Assembly: GCA_019638575.1 (NCBI GenBank) | Contig: JAHBTN010000016.1 | Span: forward strand, 1 to 64,000 | From: Ferruginibacter sp. | Lineage (GTDB): Bacteria; Bacteroidota; Bacteroidia; Chitinophagales; Chitinophagaceae | Direction of reading: 5' to 3' | DNA length: 64,000 nucleotides | Part shown: positions 26,568 to 36,176 of the stretch, piece by piece | Numbering within the stretch: position 1 is the stretch's first letter | Layout of the letters: the number at the start of each line of letters is the position of its first letter | Program-made: the position numbers and the translations under genes | Notes under the pieces: generated by a model | Database searches by the model: none | Seen by the model: the letters and a program-made list of their open reading frames with translations, nothing else | What the model was told of the DNA's origin: nothing

Positions 26568-28076
26568 TTAGTTATCCCACCATACTCGTGCATCCTGTGT
26601 ATCTCCACCTGTAAGGTCGGCAATACCTTGTGCAACACCGGCAGCATTCAAACTTTTTTCATTTGTACCATACGTATAACGCCTTGGAATTTCGCCAGAA
26701 GTACTTGTAGCAAAAGTTGTAGCTTTTAACCCAGGTACACCGGTTCTGCGCCATTCGCACCAACCTTGTGTTCCATCAGGGTATAGTGCAATATATTTTT
26801 GCAATTGTATCCTTTGCAACTTAGAAGTAGTAGTAGCACTTGAAGATGCAGGAATAGAGCCAAAACTATTTTGGCCAATTGCAGCAACACCTACACCTGC
26901 ACTATAGTTGGCATTTCCACTCAAATATGAGCCTGGTAAAGAAAGTCCCCATTGAGCAAATGACTGAGCAATACCGTTATTATATGCCGCTTGGGCATCT
27001 GTAGTGGTTAAACCCGGTAACCAACCTCTTTCTATTGCTTCGGCATAAGATAGCAATACAACAGATGCGCCAACAATTACAATAGGAGAAGTTTGTAAAC
27101 GATTAGAAGGAGACAGTATTAAAGGCCAGGGTTCTGATACTGTTGTAGCATCAGCTCTTTCTAAGCCATAAGGGAAACCATTGGTATTAGCGCCAAAAGC
27201 AGAAATACGAGAATCGCCTAAACCTGATAATAAATCAGTCATAGTTTTACTTTCAGCATAGTCTTTACGGCCATCAAACAAGTTGTACCATGGATTTTTA
27301 AAAGGTCCTCCAGGATATACAACAGTAAAATTATCATCATTGGTACTTATATATCCGCTTGGTTCAGCAACGGCCGCGGCAAACTGGGTAGCAGCATAAT
27401 CTCCTGCCGAAGGATAAACTTTAGTTAGCCTTATTGCCATAAGCATACGAAGCGAATTGGCCAATTTTTTCCATTTTGCATTTGATCCTCCATAAATAAT
27501 ATCGCCTTTAACTGGGTCGCCATTATCATCAAATTGTGCAACCGCCTCAGTTAACTCCTTAAAGAGGTCTTTATAAATAGACTCCTGTGTATCGTATTTA
27601 GGTACATTTAATTGTAATGCCTCAGAATAAGGTATTGCACCCCACCTATCTGTCATGGTCCAAAACTGATAGGCTTTTAAAATACGAGCAACAGCTATTT
27701 GATTTTTATTTGAACCATAAGCTGTATTTTCAGCCGCTGTTGCCGGATCGGAGTTCCTGTTGATAATATTCTGTAAATCCATTAAAGGACCAGAATAGTT
27801 TCCTGAAAATTCAAGCGGTGTGGTTGCATAAAGGCTCGTTTCGGTATACTGAGTTTCGCTATAATACTGGCAATACAATCCACCTCTTGTTGAAGCCGCA
27901 TATCCGGCAATCCCTGATTCAACATTTGTTAATAAAGCTGCCAGGTTTGGTTTGGTAACCCCACCCGGGTTAACGTTGGTATTACCAAAGTCTTTTATTT
28001 TACTACAGCCTGTACCTGCCAGTAATAAAACCGACAAGCCGATTGCTGTTATTTTGTTATGAATTATCTTATACAT
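26568..28076 (-). CDS. SusD/RagB-like outer-membrane lipoprotein (SusD-like type 2)
   Basis: 502 residues. Lipobox LAGTGC near residue 24. The mature part matches the SusD_2-like branch: NVNPGGVTKPNLAALLTNVESGIAGYAAS, LKAYQFWTMTDRWGAIPYSEALQ, WKKLANSLRMLMAIRLTKVYP and the C-terminal WCEWRRTGVPGL. SusD-type proteins are surface lids that deliver ligand to a SusC channel. This branch is often tied to peptide or unknown substrates rather than starch. 34 bp after susC. Confidence 0.93.
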   Translation of the reverse strand: MYKIIHNKITAIGLSVLLLAGTGCSKIKDFGNTNVNPGGVTKPNLAALLTNVESGIAGYAASTRGGLYCQYYSETQYTETSLYATTPLEFSGNYSGPLMDLQNIINRNSDPATAAENTAYGSNKNQIAVARILKAYQFWTMTDRWGAIPYSEALQLNVPKYDTQESIYKDLFKELTEAVAQFDDNGDPVKGDIIYGGSNAKWKKLANSLRMLMAIRLTKVYPSAGDYAATQFAAAVAEPSGYISTNDDNFTVVYPGGPFKNPWYNLFDGRKDYAESKTMTDLLSGLGDSRISAFGANTNGFPYGLERADATTVSEPWPLILSPSNRLQTSPIVIVGASVVLLSYAEAIERGWLPGLTTTDAQAAYNNGIAQSFAQWGLSLPGSYLSGNANYSAGVGVAAIGQNSFGSIPASSSATTTSKLQRIQLQKYIALYPDGTQGWCEWRRTGVPGLKATTFATSTSGEIPRRYTYGTNEKSLNAAGVAQGIADLTGGDTQDARVWWDN

Positions 28077-28110
28077 AATGATTGTTTTTTAAATTAAATT
28101 AATGGGGTGA

Positions 28111-31100
28111 TTAAAATCCTAATTTAAGATTGAAACCGAAAGAACGTGTACCTGGGTACTGTCCGTTTTCACCATATATTGAGGTAATTTCTGACGGGTC
28201 AAAATCTTTAGTTTTAGCATATATCAACCATGGGTTCCTGGCAGTAATTGAAAAAGTTGCATTGTTTAAAAACTTACTCAATCCCATTTTATCTACAGGT
28301 AATTTATAACCAATGCTCAACTCACGCAGTTTCACAAAAGTTAAGTCGTAAATAAAATCGTTGAATACGTTTCTGGAAACCATTCCACTAAAGTAATCTT
28401 TTGCATTTACATACATATCCACATCTTTACCTGTAGTTGCATCTACACCAAATACATGTACGCCACCACCATCGGCAACATCATCACGTATAGGATTACC
28501 TTTATCATTCAATACAGCAGTACGGGCTGTTAAGCCTGAATAAGCTCCCCACATATCAGATAAAGAGAAGAACTTACCACCTACCTGGTAGTCGATATTA
28601 ATATTAGCTACAAAGTTTTTAAAGAATGTAATAGTGTTTTGTACACCACCTGTATAATCAGGAATTACACTGCCAAAATTAACCAAATCCGGTGCTTTTA
28701 CATATAAGCCTGAAGCATCAATAATTGGTTTACCATTAGGCGCAGTTTTGTATCCTCCGCCAAGTAATGAACCCCATGGCATACCAACACCCAACTTAAC
28801 AACCGGAGGTGTAATACCGCTAAATGCAGCACCACCACTTACTGTAAAGTCGTTTACCCCTGGAGCAATTGAAACCACTTTGTTTTCAATAATCTTACTG
28901 AAGGTTGAGTTAATTTCCCAACGGAATTTTTCGCCCCAGAATGGCTTAATATTAAGAGTAGCATCTACACTTTTTTGTGTAATCTCACCGGTATTAATTG
29001 TTTTTGATGTAATACCGCTGGTACCAGTAATAGCTACGCTATAAGGGAAATCTTTTGTAACCCTGTCTTTATATAAAACTGTAAATCCAATTCTGTTCTT
29101 TAAGAAACTCATTTCTAAACCATAGTCTTTTTGTAAAGCTACGGCTCCATGAATTCCTGGATCTGTTAAACCATCAGGAGTACCTGATAATATATTACCG
29201 TTCCATTGGTTAGCACCAACACCATATAAAGAACCGGGATAAGAATAAGCACCATAGAAGTTACTATATGGGCCTAAAGCGCCGGGAACCTCACCCCAAG
29301 CAAACTTAAGTTTACCATAGCTGATGAATGGAACTGCTTTCCTGATTAAATCACTGAATACAAAACTTGCACCAAATGACTTACTGAAAATACCATTATC
29401 ATTAGGAGGCAAGGTAGAGAAGTAGTCTTGCCTTGCAGTACCATCAATGAAGAAGAAATTTCTGAAACCTAAAGAAGCAGTTGCAAATATTGCACGGTAC
29501 TTATCGGTTATTTTACTGCTGCTATATGAAACAGGGCTTTTTGAATTACTTAATGAGTAAAGGTCATCAATTGTTAACCCGTCAACAGTACCTGTGTTCA
29601 TAGCACGGTATTCTTCACTAAACAGGTCGAAACCGGTATTGATATCAATACTAAAGTCTTTTATTTTCCTGTTAAATGAAATTAAACCTTCAATGTTTTG
29701 TTTGTTCCAAAAGCTTTGAGAAACACTATAACCGGCTTTTTCGCCTGTTTGGGTAGCACTACGCTCTAAAATGCTTGTTGTAAATCCTTCGCCAAATGTA
29801 GTGTTTTGTGCTTTACGGTATGTTAGTTTAAACCTTAAACTATTATTAACCTTATAAGTTAAAGAAGCATTACCGTACAAACGGTCTCTCCTGCTTTTTG
29901 AAAGAGAATTTTCCTGGTAAGCGAAGAAGTTATACCAGTAGTTACCCAAAAGGAAAGTTGAGCTATGAGGGTTACTTCCAATATTCCATGATGCTAATTT
30001 TCCATTATAAGTAAGGTCTTTAAGCTCTCTTAATATATTCATATCAAGATCCCTGTGGTACCATGAGTTAAACGAACCTGTTGTTTGGTTTGAATATCCC
30101 TGGTCAAAAACACCATTCAGGTTTTGAGTTATATAGTTGATATTAGTTGCAAATGTAAAATGAGAATTTAAATCAATAGAACCTGTTACTGATAACATAT
30201 TCTTTTTTAATGTGGTAGTAGGAATAACACCGGTAACATCTAAATTAGAATATGAAGCCCTAAAGCTATAATTATCACTTGCCTTGCTAAAGTTAACATT
30301 AGTATTACGTGTAACGCCTGTATTATAGAAGTCAGCAGCATTAGTAGGCTGAGGTGTTAACTTAGCTGTTTTAAATGAATACTCAGAACCCGGATACCAT
30401 GCATACCAGGGAATATATTCCTGACCAACCATACGAGGACCCCAGCTGGCATCATCATCATAATTATGATAATATTTTCCATCTAAAGCTTTCCAGGCTA
30501 CTGGATCACCGGCCTGCCATTTATATTTAAACATATCCGGGCCAGAACCACCGGCATAAGAGTTTTGGTAATTAGGTAAGATATATAATTTATCAAACTG
30601 CACACCAAGATTCAGTTCTAAACCAATACCACGATTGGTTTTTCTTGCTTTTTTAAGCGTGATTACAATTACACCATTTTGACCTGCAGGGCCATATAAA
30701 GCTGTTGCTGCAGGACCTTGTAATACTGTGTAATCCTCAATATCATCCGGGTTAAGGTCATTGGCATTAGGCATTTGAGTACCATCAACCACATATAATA
30801 TAGGGCTGCTACCACTTAAACCACTTTCGCCACCTAAACGGATATCAGCTCCTCCATCTAAAGAAGCATAAGACTGGCTTCTAACCTGCAAACCGGCCAC
30901 TTTACCCGCCAATGCGTTGTTAACGTTGGTTTGACGAATGGTATTTACCTGCTCGCCGGTAACAACCTGTGCATTAGATGAAACACTTCGTTGTGTACGT
31001 TTTGTTTGGAATGCACTTGTTACTACTACTTCCTGTAATTCACCAGACTCTTTTTCCATTACAGTATTTATAACATTTTGAGTACCAACCGGCACTTCAA

Positions 31101-31341
31101 TTGTTTTAAAACCTGCTGCAGAAATCACCAGTACATTTCCTGAATTTACTCTAACTGAAAAAGAGCCGTTTGCATCGGCAGATAAACCTGTTGGCGTACC
31201 TTTTATTTTAACAGTTGCAAACGAAACCGGATTACCATCAGCATCGGTAATCTTGCCGTTCACCACTCGGCTTTGGGCAAATGCCAATGCCCCACAGAGC
31301 ATCAACATTGTAAACAGTGATAAAAATCTTCTCATGTGCAT
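28111..31341 (-). CDS. SusC/RagA-type TonB-dependent outer-membrane transporter
   Basis: 1076 residues. Signal peptide (MRRFLSLFTMLMLCGALAFAQ, preceded by a possible MH), then a carboxypeptidase-D-like regulatory domain (~25-95: VNGKITDADGNPVSFATVKIKGTPTG), a TonB plug (~110-230: NNALAGKVAGLQV, ILYVVDGTQMP, YGPAGQNGVIVITLKK) and a 22-strand barrel ending in a terminal Phe (FGFNLKLGF). It imports a nutrient across the outer membrane with its SusD partner. No sensor, anti-sigma factor or glycoside hydrolase is next to the pair, so the substrate is unpredictable. ATG 31341 or 31335 are both possible. Confidence 0.95.
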   Translation of the reverse strand: MHMRRFLSLFTMLMLCGALAFAQSRVVNGKITDADGNPVSFATVKIKGTPTGLSADANGSFSVRVNSGNVLVISAAGFKTIEVPVGTQNVINTVMEKESGELQEVVVTSAFQTKRTQRSVSSNAQVVTGEQVNTIRQTNVNNALAGKVAGLQVRSQSYASLDGGADIRLGGESGLSGSSPILYVVDGTQMPNANDLNPDDIEDYTVLQGPAATALYGPAGQNGVIVITLKKARKTNRGIGLELNLGVQFDKLYILPNYQNSYAGGSGPDMFKYKWQAGDPVAWKALDGKYYHNYDDDASWGPRMVGQEYIPWYAWYPGSEYSFKTAKLTPQPTNAADFYNTGVTRNTNVNFSKASDNYSFRASYSNLDVTGVIPTTTLKKNMLSVTGSIDLNSHFTFATNINYITQNLNGVFDQGYSNQTTGSFNSWYHRDLDMNILRELKDLTYNGKLASWNIGSNPHSSTFLLGNYWYNFFAYQENSLSKSRRDRLYGNASLTYKVNNSLRFKLTYRKAQNTTFGEGFTTSILERSATQTGEKAGYSVSQSFWNKQNIEGLISFNRKIKDFSIDINTGFDLFSEEYRAMNTGTVDGLTIDDLYSLSNSKSPVSYSSSKITDKYRAIFATASLGFRNFFFIDGTARQDYFSTLPPNDNGIFSKSFGASFVFSDLIRKAVPFISYGKLKFAWGEVPGALGPYSNFYGAYSYPGSLYGVGANQWNGNILSGTPDGLTDPGIHGAVALQKDYGLEMSFLKNRIGFTVLYKDRVTKDFPYSVAITGTSGITSKTINTGEITQKSVDATLNIKPFWGEKFRWEINSTFSKIIENKVVSIAPGVNDFTVSGGAAFSGITPPVVKLGVGMPWGSLLGGGYKTAPNGKPIIDASGLYVKAPDLVNFGSVIPDYTGGVQNTITFFKNFVANINIDYQVGGKFFSLSDMWGAYSGLTARTAVLNDKGNPIRDDVADGGGVHVFGVDATTGKDVDMYVNAKDYFSGMVSRNVFNDFIYDLTFVKLRELSIGYKLPVDKMGLSKFLNNATFSITARNPWLIYAKTKDFDPSEITSIYGENGQYPGTRSFGFNLKLGF

Positions 31342-31478
31342 TTAATTAAGTTTAATGATGTGTAAAAATAAGGATAATTTCTTAACGCCAAAATATTGTT
31401 AAATTAATTTTGAGGAAATATCCGCCCAATTAATGACAAATTGTTATGATAAATAGCTGCATTATTTTAGAAAAATTG

Positions 31479-33542
31479 TTAAAATTTATACATTACCTGC
31501 AGTTTTACTTCACTTTTCGCTTTTCCTTTTATTTCATCTAACCCACTACCAATAAGGGTTTTGTCTTTATAACGTGTTTGAGAAAGTTTAGCCCAAATTG
31601 ATAGTTTTTTGTTAACGTCATAGTTTATATTTATGTAATATCTATAGCCCTTATCATAAAAAACAGGAATAGAATAACTGTATAAAACATCATTTTCGTA
31701 AGCGTATAGCCTGCTATTGTACCCGTCTGTTTCAAAATATTGCAGCCTTATATTGCCTGAAAGCGGGCTCATCATTGGCTTGTAAATGAAATCGAAATAG
31801 GTTAAAAAGCCTTCTTCGGCATTTGCTCCTTTTTTATCAAACCAAACAATTTCGGTGCGGTTACGCAATGTAATGGCGGGGCTTATTTTATAACTTACCT
31901 GTGTACGCCAGTTTTTTTTGGGTTGCTGTATAACTGGCGATAGAGTAAGCAGGTTGGGATTTACATTATGGGCCTTTGATTCGCTGTGATACCTGGAATA
32001 AATCTCCAGTTGCCGGTTGGGTTTATAATCTACCTGTACAAGATAATCTGAACCTGTTGAAGGTGCATCTACCTGGTAACGTAGCCATGGAAATTTATAA
32101 AAATCGGCATAGGCATCTATACGCCAAAAGGGATGAGGTTTAATACTAACGCCGGCGTATAACCCCTTTTCGTTTGTTGGGTAAGTACTTTCAGTAAACG
32201 CAGTGGTATAAAGGGATTGGTACGATTTTGAAATATTACGATACAGTAAACTTGCGTCTACTTGTGACGAAACACTTATAATAAGTCCATTTACAAAAGC
32301 TTTATCAAACTTATTTGTAAAAGCAGCTTCGCCAAAAATATGCATGTTCCTGTAGGTATAACTGTAGTCGAAACTATAGTTACCAAAACTTTTGCCTGTT
32401 AATGCATATTTATTATAAGGGTCTGCTGATTTTATAAGTGGTAATTTGAATTTATAATGAATACCATTTACCCCAAGATGCAAACCTTTAAATTGATAGG
32501 AAAAATTACCGCCAAATGCCAATTGCCGTTGAATTCCCTTATCTTCTGTTTCGCTTTTAGTACGGTGGTAACCCGATGTTTGCAGCGAGGATATAAATTC
32601 ATCCTGGCTTTGGGTAGTATCTGCCGGTACAAAGTTGGCATCAATATTTTTATATGAACCAAAGGCTGTTACCTGCCAGTTGTTTTTTGCCAGCGTTATA
32701 CCTACTCCACGATGAAAGTTTATTTCACCGGCCGAATTATAAGGCCTCAGTACATCGGCTTCCCTTTTTATATTGGTAACATCGGCGCTTTTTTTAAAAG
32801 CAAGGTTTTGCCATTGCGTTAAGCCCTGGCCAAGGTTAACTGTAAAATCGCCAATAGCCAATGCTTTAATGATACCTAATTTTCGGGCAAAAATATGTGC
32901 CGAGTAAAAATCAAAACCCTGCTTTTGTTTGCCTTTAAAAAACTGTTCGCCTGCATCTTTTTCTGCTACAATGCCATATTGTAAAAGATTTTTGTACACA
33001 TATTTGTACCTGAAGAAAATTTTTTGTGGTGATCCGGGATAATAGTTTGTAGCTGTGGATGAATCCAACAAATATCCTTTTGATTTTTCAAGAACCTGCG
33101 ATACCCTAAGTAATATGCTTTTATCGCCACCTCTTAACCTGTTACCCAAGGTTTCAATAACGGCTAGTTGTGTACTAACTTCTATATATGGCCTTATTTT
33201 ACGGATGGTAGCAATATCCCAACCCGGTACAGCCTGCAGTTCATATACATCAATTAATTTACCGGTTAATAACCTGTACGAAATGAAATTATTTATTTGT
33301 ATTGGCGATAGCACCCTCAACTCTTTCAGGTCGGTTGCTGAAGCTGTATTTAAATTAATAGGGTTCTTTAAATATTGCATCATTTGCTGCAGGTAAGAGT
33401 CGTCTTCTGTTTCAGCATCCTCATTATTTTCGGTAATGTTCTCAAGCTGTTGTTCGGTAGTGGTTGTAGTGGTTTCGGGTACCTGGGCAAAGGCACGGGG
33501 CAGTAGAAAGAAAAACAACACCGATATTATCAATAACCTCAT
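31479..33542 (-). CDS. Outer-membrane beta-barrel protein with ComEA-like helix-hairpin-helix segment
   Basis: 687 residues. Signal peptide ending RAFAQ, then an acidic/Thr-rich linker. Residues ~60-122 match the tandem HhH fold of ComEA (INLNTASATDLKELRVLSPIQINNFISYRLLTGKLIDVYELQAVPGW...IRKIRPYI), although the first Gly-Ile-Gly hairpin is lost. The remaining ~550 residues are repeated aromatic beta strands ending LQVMYKF, typical of an outer-membrane barrel. The start overlaps the stop of the upstream barrel gene by 4 bp (ATGA), so translation is coupled. Function unknown; see findings. Confidence 0.85.
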   Translation of the reverse strand: MRLLIISVLFFFLLPRAFAQVPETTTTTTEQQLENITENNEDAETEDDSYLQQMMQYLKNPINLNTASATDLKELRVLSPIQINNFISYRLLTGKLIDVYELQAVPGWDIATIRKIRPYIEVSTQLAVIETLGNRLRGGDKSILLRVSQVLEKSKGYLLDSSTATNYYPGSPQKIFFRYKYVYKNLLQYGIVAEKDAGEQFFKGKQKQGFDFYSAHIFARKLGIIKALAIGDFTVNLGQGLTQWQNLAFKKSADVTNIKREADVLRPYNSAGEINFHRGVGITLAKNNWQVTAFGSYKNIDANFVPADTTQSQDEFISSLQTSGYHRTKSETEDKGIQRQLAFGGNFSYQFKGLHLGVNGIHYKFKLPLIKSADPYNKYALTGKSFGNYSFDYSYTYRNMHIFGEAAFTNKFDKAFVNGLIISVSSQVDASLLYRNISKSYQSLYTTAFTESTYPTNEKGLYAGVSIKPHPFWRIDAYADFYKFPWLRYQVDAPSTGSDYLVQVDYKPNRQLEIYSRYHSESKAHNVNPNLLTLSPVIQQPKKNWRTQVSYKISPAITLRNRTEIVWFDKKGANAEEGFLTYFDFIYKPMMSPLSGNIRLQYFETDGYNSRLYAYENDVLYSYSIPVFYDKGYRYYININYDVNKKLSIWAKLSQTRYKDKTLIGSGLDEIKGKAKSEVKLQVMYKF

Positions 33543-34366
33543 TCGGCGGCTTTTTTAAAATTCACCAATAATAAAATGCCGGGAGAAAAACCAAGTTGCG
33601 GATGATAGCTTGTTGAAATATCAAGGCGCAGGTTTTTCCACGCCACACCGGCGCCTGCATAAGCCGATGAAGACTCACTCAAGAAACCTGCTTTTGCAAA
33701 AAATTGTTTTGCAAACCGGTATTGCAAACCTGCTATTACATTTATGTCTTTGTCTTCTTCTTTTATTATTTCGGCGCTGATTAAAAACCTGTCGGATGCA
33801 TCGTAACCCAACCCAACTTTATAAGCCGATGCTAATTTTTCATCGCTGTTTTTACCCAGCTTACCGCCAACAGGATTATACACATGCACGCCTGCATTTA
33901 ATTTTTCGGTTACATGCATCATCACGCCAATTTCAAAATTAACTGCCGATGCAGAACCATAAGCCGGTACACGGTAACTATAGTAATTAAACTGAACACC
34001 CACATCTGCAAATCTTCCTAATTTACGTGCATAAGCAAGGCCAATTTTATTTTCATTAAAATTTTTAAAGCCTGCATAGTTTACCTGCAAACCAAAATTG
34101 CCTAAAGCAGTGGGTAACGATCCTGCCAAAGTATAAACACTTGTTTCGCTTAGCATAAACCTTCTTTCGCCAAAAACACCTACTCCTGCATTTTTTACCG
34201 AAGCAAGAGCAGCCTGGTTTCCGGTAAACGACATGGCATCGTTTTGTTGCTGGCTATAAGCCGATAGGCTGATATATGGTTGTGCCAGTGTATAGCGAAG
34301 CGATTGTGCAAAAGATGAATTACCGATACTGCCTATAAACAGGAATACTAAAATATATTTTCTCAT
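33539..34366 (-). CDS. Outer-membrane beta-barrel protein (PorV/PorQ-like)
   Basis: 275 residues from ATG 34366 (MRKYILVFLFIGSIGNSSFAQ); an upstream extension through a TTG/GTG adds ten residues that do not look like a signal sequence. Signal peptide ends SSFAQ. The mature chain shows amphipathic strands (FGLQVNYAGFKNFNENKIGLAYARKLG, DVGVQFNYYSY, YKVGLGYDASDRFLISAEIIKEE) of a 12-14-strand barrel like the PorV/PorQ group found in many Bacteroidota. It overlaps the HhH-barrel gene by 4 bp, so the two products probably work together. A role in T9SS is possible, not shown. Confidence 0.75.
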   Translation of the reverse strand: MRKYILVFLFIGSIGNSSFAQSLRYTLAQPYISLSAYSQQQNDAMSFTGNQAALASVKNAGVGVFGERRFMLSETSVYTLAGSLPTALGNFGLQVNYAGFKNFNENKIGLAYARKLGRFADVGVQFNYYSYRVPAYGSASAVNFEIGVMMHVTEKLNAGVHVYNPVGGKLGKNSDEKLASAYKVGLGYDASDRFLISAEIIKEEDKDINVIAGLQYRFAKQFFAKAGFLSESSSAYAGAGVAWKNLRLDISTSYHPQLGFSPGILLLVNFKKAAE

Positions 34367-34554
34367 TTGCAAATTATTATTGACAACCACAAACAAGATA
34401 ACAAATACTTTAATAAAACATTCATTCGAGCCATAAATTATAATTTATAAAATGGCAATTATTTTTAAAGCCAATAGCATAATTATAATTTTTTAAATTT
34501 AAATAATAATCAATTGTTGCTTTGATTTTAAACACAGCATAACAGGGTATTGAT

Positions 34555-34562
34555 TATTTTTG
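34555..34562 (+). promoter_or_regulatory. -7 box directly before folD (TATTTTTG)
   Basis: TATTTTTG fits TAnnTTTG and ends 4 bp before the folD ATG. If used, transcription would begin at or within a base or two of the start codon, giving a leaderless mRNA. Confidence 0.5.
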
Positions 34563-34566
34563 CAGC

Positions 34567-35448
34567 ATGATATTATTAGATGGCAAAACAGTATCGCAGG
34601 CTGTAAAAGATACTTTAAAAGAAAAAACAAAAGATTTTAGAAGTAAAGGAAACAGAGCGCCACACCTGGCAGCTGTGCTGGTTGGTAGTAATGGCGCCAG
34701 CGAAACCTATGTGGCCAGCAAAATTAAAAATTGCCAGGAAGTTGGTTTTAAAAGCAGCCTTATACGTTTAGTAGAAAATATAGCCGAAGAAGAATTAATT
34801 GAAGCTATCGAAAAACTGAATACTGATGATGCTATTGATGGCATCCTGGTACAACTACCTTTACCAAAACAAATTAATGAAGAAAGAATTATAAACCTTA
34901 TAGACCCCCGTAAAGATGTAGATGGTTTTCATCCTGTAAATATTGGCAAGATGGTACAGGGCTTACCCACATTTATACCCGCCACACCTTACGGCATACT
35001 GCTTATACTTGAATATTACAAAATTGAAACAAGCGGTAAACATGCCGTAGTAATTGGCCGCAGTAATATTGTGGGCCGCCCCATCAGTATTTTATTAAGC
35101 AGGAACAGTTACCCCGGCAACTGCACAGTAACGGTATGCCATAGCCGCACAAAAAATTTAAAAGAAATTTGCCTGCAGGCAGATATTATTGTTGCCGCAC
35201 TGGGTATACCTGAATTTTTAAAAGCCGATATGGTAAAAGAAAATGCAGTAGTGATAGATGTGGGCATCACCAGGGTTGCAGATGCATCAAAAAAATCGGG
35301 CTTTGCTTTAAAAGGAGATGTTGATTTTGCCAACGTGGCTCCCAAATGCAGTTATATAACTCCTGTACCCGGCGGTGTAGGGTTGATGACTATTGCTGCT
35401 TTATTGATGAACACTTTAACCGCTTGCGAAAATAAATTTGATATTTAA
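34567..35448 (+). CDS. folD: Bifunctional methylene-THF dehydrogenase/methenyl-THF cyclohydrolase
   Basis: 293 residues. Interconverts 5,10-methylene-, methenyl- and 10-formyl-tetrahydrofolate, NADP-linked. Catalytic Tyr48 and Lys52 in [14 protein letters not shown], the QLPLPKQ motif, [14 protein letters not shown] and the NADP loop [12 protein letters not shown] are all intact. The C-terminal [11 protein letters not shown] is present. ATG follows a -7 box with only 4 bp between. Spaced 28 bp from queE, so probably one transcript. Confidence 0.97.
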   Translation: MILLDGKTVSQAVKDTLKEKTKDFRSKGNRAPHLAAVLVGSNGASETYVASKIKNCQEVGFKSSLIRLVENIAEEELIEAIEKLNTDDAIDGILVQLPLPKQINEERIINLIDPRKDVDGFHPVNIGKMVQGLPTFIPATPYGILLILEYYKIETSGKHAVVIGRSNIVGRPISILLSRNSYPGNCTVTVCHSRTKNLKEICLQADIIVAALGIPEFLKADMVKENAVVIDVGITRVADASKKSGFALKGDVDFANVAPKCSYITPVPGGVGLMTIAALLMNTLTACENKFDI

Positions 35449-35476
35449 GAAAAGCCCCGGTTTTAATTTTTACTAA

Positions 35477-36100
35477 ATGATTGAAACAAAAAACACCCCA
35501 ACTGTTTCGCTGCCAGTAATGGAACATTTTTACACCCTGCAGGGCGAAGGTTACCACCAGGGCAAAGCAGCCTATTTCATTCGCCTTGGCGGATGCGATG
35601 TTGGATGTGTTTGGTGCGATGTAAAAGATAGTTGGGATGCAAATAAGCACCCGTTGGTTACTATTGAAAATTTAAAAAATAATGTATTAGCCACAGTAGC
35701 CAATATGGTAGTTATCACCGGCGGCGAACCATTGATGAATAACCTGGATGCACTTACCGCAATGTTGCAAGCCGAAGGCCTGCACACCAATATAGAAACA
35801 TCGGGCACTCATCCATTAAGCGGTACATGGGACTGGATTTGCTTTTCGCCAAAAAAATTTAAAGCGCCACTGCCCCAAATTTTTCCTGTTGCCAACGAAT
35901 TAAAAATTGTTGTGTATAATAAATCGGATTTTGCATGGGCCGAAAAATATGCTGCATTGGTTGCCCCTACCTGCAAATTATTCCTGCAGCCTGAGTGGGA
36001 TAAAGCCGCAGAAGTAACGCCTTTGATTATTGATTACATTAAACAAAACCCACAATGGGAATTATCGCTGCAGCTACATAAGTACATTAATGTGCCATAA
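35477..36100 (+). CDS. queE: 7-carboxy-7-deazaguanine synthase
   Basis: 207 residues. Radical-SAM enzyme of queuosine/7-deazaguanine synthesis, converting 6-carboxy-tetrahydropterin to CDG. The cluster motif C40-x3-C44-x2-C47 (GGCDVGCVWCDVK) and TLQGEGYHQGKAAYFIRLGG are diagnostic; VVITGGEPLMN is the SAM-binding GGE motif. Other queuosine genes are not nearby. Located 28 bp after folD. Confidence 0.95.
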   Translation: MIETKNTPTVSLPVMEHFYTLQGEGYHQGKAAYFIRLGGCDVGCVWCDVKDSWDANKHPLVTIENLKNNVLATVANMVVITGGEPLMNNLDALTAMLQAEGLHTNIETSGTHPLSGTWDWICFSPKKFKAPLPQIFPVANELKIVVYNKSDFAWAEKYAALVAPTCKLFLQPEWDKAAEVTPLIIDYIKQNPQWELSLQLHKYINVP

Positions 36101-36176
36101 ACAAAACGTTATAATTTTTTTTTAAAAATAAAAAGGCATCCATTTCGTTTTACCTTCACTTATTCAATCTATCCGA

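Noticed and set aside
31342-31478. Sigma/anti-sigma regulatory gene upstream of susC
   Set aside because: The 137-bp gap is too short for one, and the next gene upstream encodes an outer-membrane barrel protein.
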